A stretch of 7,093 nt of DNA from Candidatus Omnitrophota bacterium (GTDB lineage Bacteria > Omnitrophota > Koll11 > Gygaellales > Profunditerraquicolaceae), in contig JAQTRA010000048.1 of assembly GCA_028712045.1 (NCBI GenBank), positions 1-7,093 on the forward strand, read 5' to 3'. Under the pieces are notes generated by a model. The model was given only the letters and a program-made list of their open reading frames with translations, searched no databases and was not told the origin of the DNA. Each line of letters starts with the position of its first letter. Within the stretch, counting starts at the first letter, position 1. Of the stretch, positions 4,963 through 7,093 are shown piece after piece. A program made the translations under genes and the position numbers.

Positions 4963-6972
4963 TTAAGCAATTTTCCAGATAAGGTGTTTATACTGATCAA
5001 GCATGCGGTAGGTGTTAAAATGGCCGGCAACGCAAATACACTCAATCATCATATCTATCCAATCAGAACTGATATCCACTTTTTGCTGATGATTAGTTTT
5101 ATAATATAAACTGACCATTTTTTCCAGCGCGCGATACAGCTCTTCAGAATCTTCATTCATCCGCAAATCAAATTCATTGCCTACGCTGTCTGCGCTATTT
5201 TGATAGCCAAAGAATGCGCCGATATTCCTGTCGGTTGCCTCAGCCACCCAGCCATCAACTGTGCTCATCTGTAAAACTCCGTTTAAAATCGCTTTCATCC
5301 CGCTGGTGCCGGAAGCCTCAAAAGGCGGCAGAGGATTATTCAGCCAGACATCAACACCAGAAGTAAGATTCTTACCTAAAGAAATGTCGTAATTCTCTAA
5401 AACAATTATTTTTAACTTATCGTAATCTACATTTAATTTATCCACTTTATCTAACATCTCGTTAATATAAGTAAAACCCAGGTTATCATTCGGATGCGCT
5501 TTACCCGCCAGGATAATTTGCAAAGGGCCGATTTCTTCGCTAATCCGGATTAATCTATTAATATCATGCAGAATAAGGCTTGGCCGCTTATACGCGGCTA
5601 CTCTTCTGGCCCAGCAGATAGTAAATAAATCCCGGCTCAGTTTCCACTTCTCTAAAAATTTGCATAAATTAGCTTTATTTGATTGATGCGCCTGCCATAA
5701 AAGAGTGCGAAAATTTTCATCTTTTTTTAATTCAATTGCTTTAGCTAAAATCATCGGATTAGCTAAAAAATCAGGGAAGGTTTGCGGAAATTTATCAAAA
5801 ACATCCTTAAACTGTTCCGAGATCCAGGTATGCAGATGCACCCCATTAGTAACATACTGTATCTGATCTTTATATTTAGGGAACTGAATATGCATAACCC
5901 TGGAGTGATTACGGGAAACTGCGTTCATCGCCGAAGATATATTCATGGAAAGCAAGGTAAGGTTGGCGCTTCCTGAACGTTCTTTGCCGAACCTTTCAAT
6001 AATATCTGTATCTTCTTTATTTAACACTTTGTTCAAATCATCGAAAGAGAACCTATCGTGCCCGGCTTCAACCGGAGTATGGCAGGTATAAACAAATTTA
6101 CTCTTTAAATTGTCAACCTCGTCTTTTGCCAATCCCCGGGCCTTAGCCACAAAAGCAAACACCGCATGCCCCTCATTAAGGTGATAGGTATCAATGTTAT
6201 ACCCTAAATCAGTTAACGCGCCGATCCCGCCGAAACCCAAAACTACTCTTTGTAATAATTTCAGGAACACATTGTCGCTGCGATAAAGCTGGTCAGTTAA
6301 TTGCCGGGCGCGCTGGCTATTTTGCTCCAGGTTAGAATCCAGTAAAATTAAAGGCACAACCGAATTATGCTTATAACTATAAACATAATATTTCCAAAGC
6401 CGAAGATAAACATCTTCCGGCTTTAAAGAAATCTTGATCCGGTTTTTTAAAGGAATTAATCCGGGATAAGTATAGGGATCCCACTGCATCTTTTCCGGAG
6501 CCTGCCCGTATTTAAACCAAAACTTCTGCCGGAAGTAACCTGAACTCCAAAGAATACCTAATCCTACAGCCGGAAGGTTATAATCCGCCATAGTCTTTAC
6601 CGTATCTCCGGCTAAAACACCCAGGCCTCCGCTATAGATAGGCAGGTCAATAATATTATTCTGCTGCAGCGCAAAAAAATAATCCGCTACGCGGTAATTG
6701 GAAAAAACCGCGTTTTCCGGAAGCTTATTGCAGGGATTAAGCGGGATTTGACTGGAAAATTTATTATAAAAACTGGTGGCCAGGCCATACTCCATGGAAA
6801 AATAAGCAATGCAGCGCTGATTGTTTAAGCGTAACCTCTTTTCCGCTTCAACAATAGCCTCTAAAGGCATGCCAAAATAAACATTATCCCTTATATCTTT
6901 GGCATAATGGCCTTCGGGGTCATCGACCTGCACCAAAGAATAAAACTCATCAATCAGGCTATTTAAAGGCAT
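4963..6972 (-). CDS. glgP: Alpha-glucan (glycogen/starch) phosphorylase
   Basis: It cleaves alpha-1,4-glucan ends with phosphate to release glucose 1-phosphate, mobilising stored glycogen or maltodextrin in the cytosol. The 669-residue protein carries the signatures of the shorter bacterial/archaeal phosphorylase branch (TIGR02094 type): IAYFSMEYGL (55-64), LPIYSGGLGVLAGD (110-123), HLNEGHA (264-270), CHTPVEAGHDRF (297-308), VTNGVHLHTW (374-383), ARRVAAYKRP (455-464) and AGKAH (489-493). The pyridoxal-phosphate site EASGTSGMKAILNG (552-565) has the expected lysine, K560. It is somewhat shorter than members that carry an extra N-terminal domain, and no key motif is missing. The ATG at 6972 is preceded by AGGTGG and lies one base after the stop of an upstream gene, so it is translationally coupled and belongs to an operon reaching beyond the window. 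Function is secure at family level. Confidence 0.95.
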   Translation of the reverse strand: MPLNSLIDEFYSLVQVDDPEGHYAKDIRDNVYFGMPLEAIVEAEKRLRLNNQRCIAYFSMEYGLATSFYNKFSSQIPLNPCNKLPENAVFSNYRVADYFFALQQNNIIDLPIYSGGLGVLAGDTVKTMADYNLPAVGLGILWSSGYFRQKFWFKYGQAPEKMQWDPYTYPGLIPLKNRIKISLKPEDVYLRLWKYYVYSYKHNSVVPLILLDSNLEQNSQRARQLTDQLYRSDNVFLKLLQRVVLGFGGIGALTDLGYNIDTYHLNEGHAVFAFVAKARGLAKDEVDNLKSKFVYTCHTPVEAGHDRFSFDDLNKVLNKEDTDIIERFGKERSGSANLTLLSMNISSAMNAVSRNHSRVMHIQFPKYKDQIQYVTNGVHLHTWISEQFKDVFDKFPQTFPDFLANPMILAKAIELKKDENFRTLLWQAHQSNKANLCKFLEKWKLSRDLFTICWARRVAAYKRPSLILHDINRLIRISEEIGPLQIILAGKAHPNDNLGFTYINEMLDKVDKLNVDYDKLKIIVLENYDISLGKNLTSGVDVWLNNPLPPFEASGTSGMKAILNGVLQMSTVDGWVAEATDRNIGAFFGYQNSADSVGNEFDLRMNEDSEELYRALEKMVSLYYKTNHQQKVDISSDWIDMMIECICVAGHFNTYRMLDQYKHLIWKIA

Positions 6973-6973
6973 T

Positions 6974-6982
6974 TCACCACCT
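6974..6982 (-). promoter_or_regulatory. Shine-Dalgarno-like AGGTGGTGA of glgP overlapping the upstream stop
   Basis: AGGTGGTGA differs by one base from AGGAGGTGA and includes the TGA stop of the upstream reading frame. The core is only about 4 nt from the ATG at 6972. The overlap implies coupled translation of the two genes. Confidence 0.5.
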
Positions 6983-7093
6983 AAAATGCAGATAAATTCT
7001 TCCCCAACCCTTATCTGTTTTCTCTAATCGTGAATAAATTTTACGGATTTCTTTTTTATTCAAAAAATTAAGGATGCGCTTTTTCACGCTATC
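6974..7093 (-). CDS. C-terminal end of an unidentified gene (cut by window edge)
   Basis: An open frame enters at the right edge and runs 39 codons to a TGA one base before the glgP start. The visible residues begin DSVKKRILNFLNKKEIRKIY and end GRIYLHFRW, a basic segment likely to be helical in its first half. I do not recognise a family from this piece. The support for a real gene is the unbroken frame, codon choices like those of the neighbours and the tight junction with glgP. Its product would be co-expressed with the phosphorylase, so a role in glucan or carbohydrate metabolism is possible but not shown. Confidence 0.6.
   Translation of the reverse strand, partial: DSVKKRILNFLNKKEIRKIYSRLEKTDKGWGRIYLHFRW

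Noticed and set aside
4781..4966. Plus-strand open frame of 61 codons
   Set aside because: It runs antisense through tRNA-Arg(ACG) and the methyltransferase start; it is a chance frame over an RNA gene.
4930..4966. Possible terminator after glgP
   Set aside because: AAAAG and CTTTT could pair, but the loop is 13 nt, the stem is AT-only apart from one pair, and no T-run follows in the right place.
5782..5976. Plus-strand open frame of 64 codons
   Set aside because: It is antisense to the conserved core of the phosphorylase gene and shows no protein-like features.
1..7093. CRISPR arrays, insertion sequences or defence genes
   Set aside because: No regularly spaced repeats, terminal inverted repeats or recognisable cas, toxin-antitoxin or restriction genes were found in reading both strands.

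Overview
This window comes from a moderately AT-rich bacterial chromosome in which every gene lies on the minus strand, so the biological reading direction is from base 7093 down to base 1. The mix of gene types suggests an uncultured anaerobic lineage, and the short Cys-containing ORF and the stand-alone NIL protein remind me of Omnitrophota-type genomes. That placement is a recollection and was not tested.

In transcription order the layout is as follows. The C-terminal 39 codons of an unidentified gene (6974-7093) run into an alpha-glucan phosphorylase (glgP-like, 4963-6972), with the stop codon one base before the glgP start. Next is tRNA-Arg(ACG) (4840-4913), then a class I SAM methyltransferase with an N-terminal zinc ribbon (3965-4819), which overlaps the start of tadA (3514-3978). 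A tRNA-Ser(GCT) (3418-3509) begins 4 nt after the tadA stop. After it come a 67-residue Cys-containing small protein with the strongest Shine-Dalgarno sequence in the window (3176-3379) and a peptidase-U32-like protein with C-terminal TPR repeats (1713-3101). A clear sigma-70-type promoter (1609-1637) then drives a 77-residue NIL-domain protein (1304-1537) and dnaX (1-1283), whose C-terminus is cut by the left edge.

Two functional themes stand out. First, TadA deaminates A34 of tRNA-Arg(ACG) to inosine, and here the enzyme and its substrate tRNA lie about 860 bp apart in what looks like one transcription unit. The gaps of 20, -14, 4 and 38 nt leave almost no room for internal promoters. Second, the tadA / tRNA-Ser / dnaX neighbourhood resembles the tadA-scr-dnaX region of Firmicutes, but here the small Cys ORF, the U32-TPR gene and the NIL gene lie between the tRNA and dnaX, and no SRP RNA is visible.

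The best candidate for an undescribed system is the pair formed by the small ORF and the U32-TPR gene. The small ORF looks like a leader plus variable core of a modified or processed peptide, and the next gene encodes a protein with U32-like and Cys-rich features that could act on it. This is inference. A second notable signal is a possible -1 frameshift heptamer with an immediate stop near the start of the tau-specific part of dnaX. No stretch over 300 bases lacks a gene; the longest gap is 1538-1712 (175 nt) and holds the promoter.
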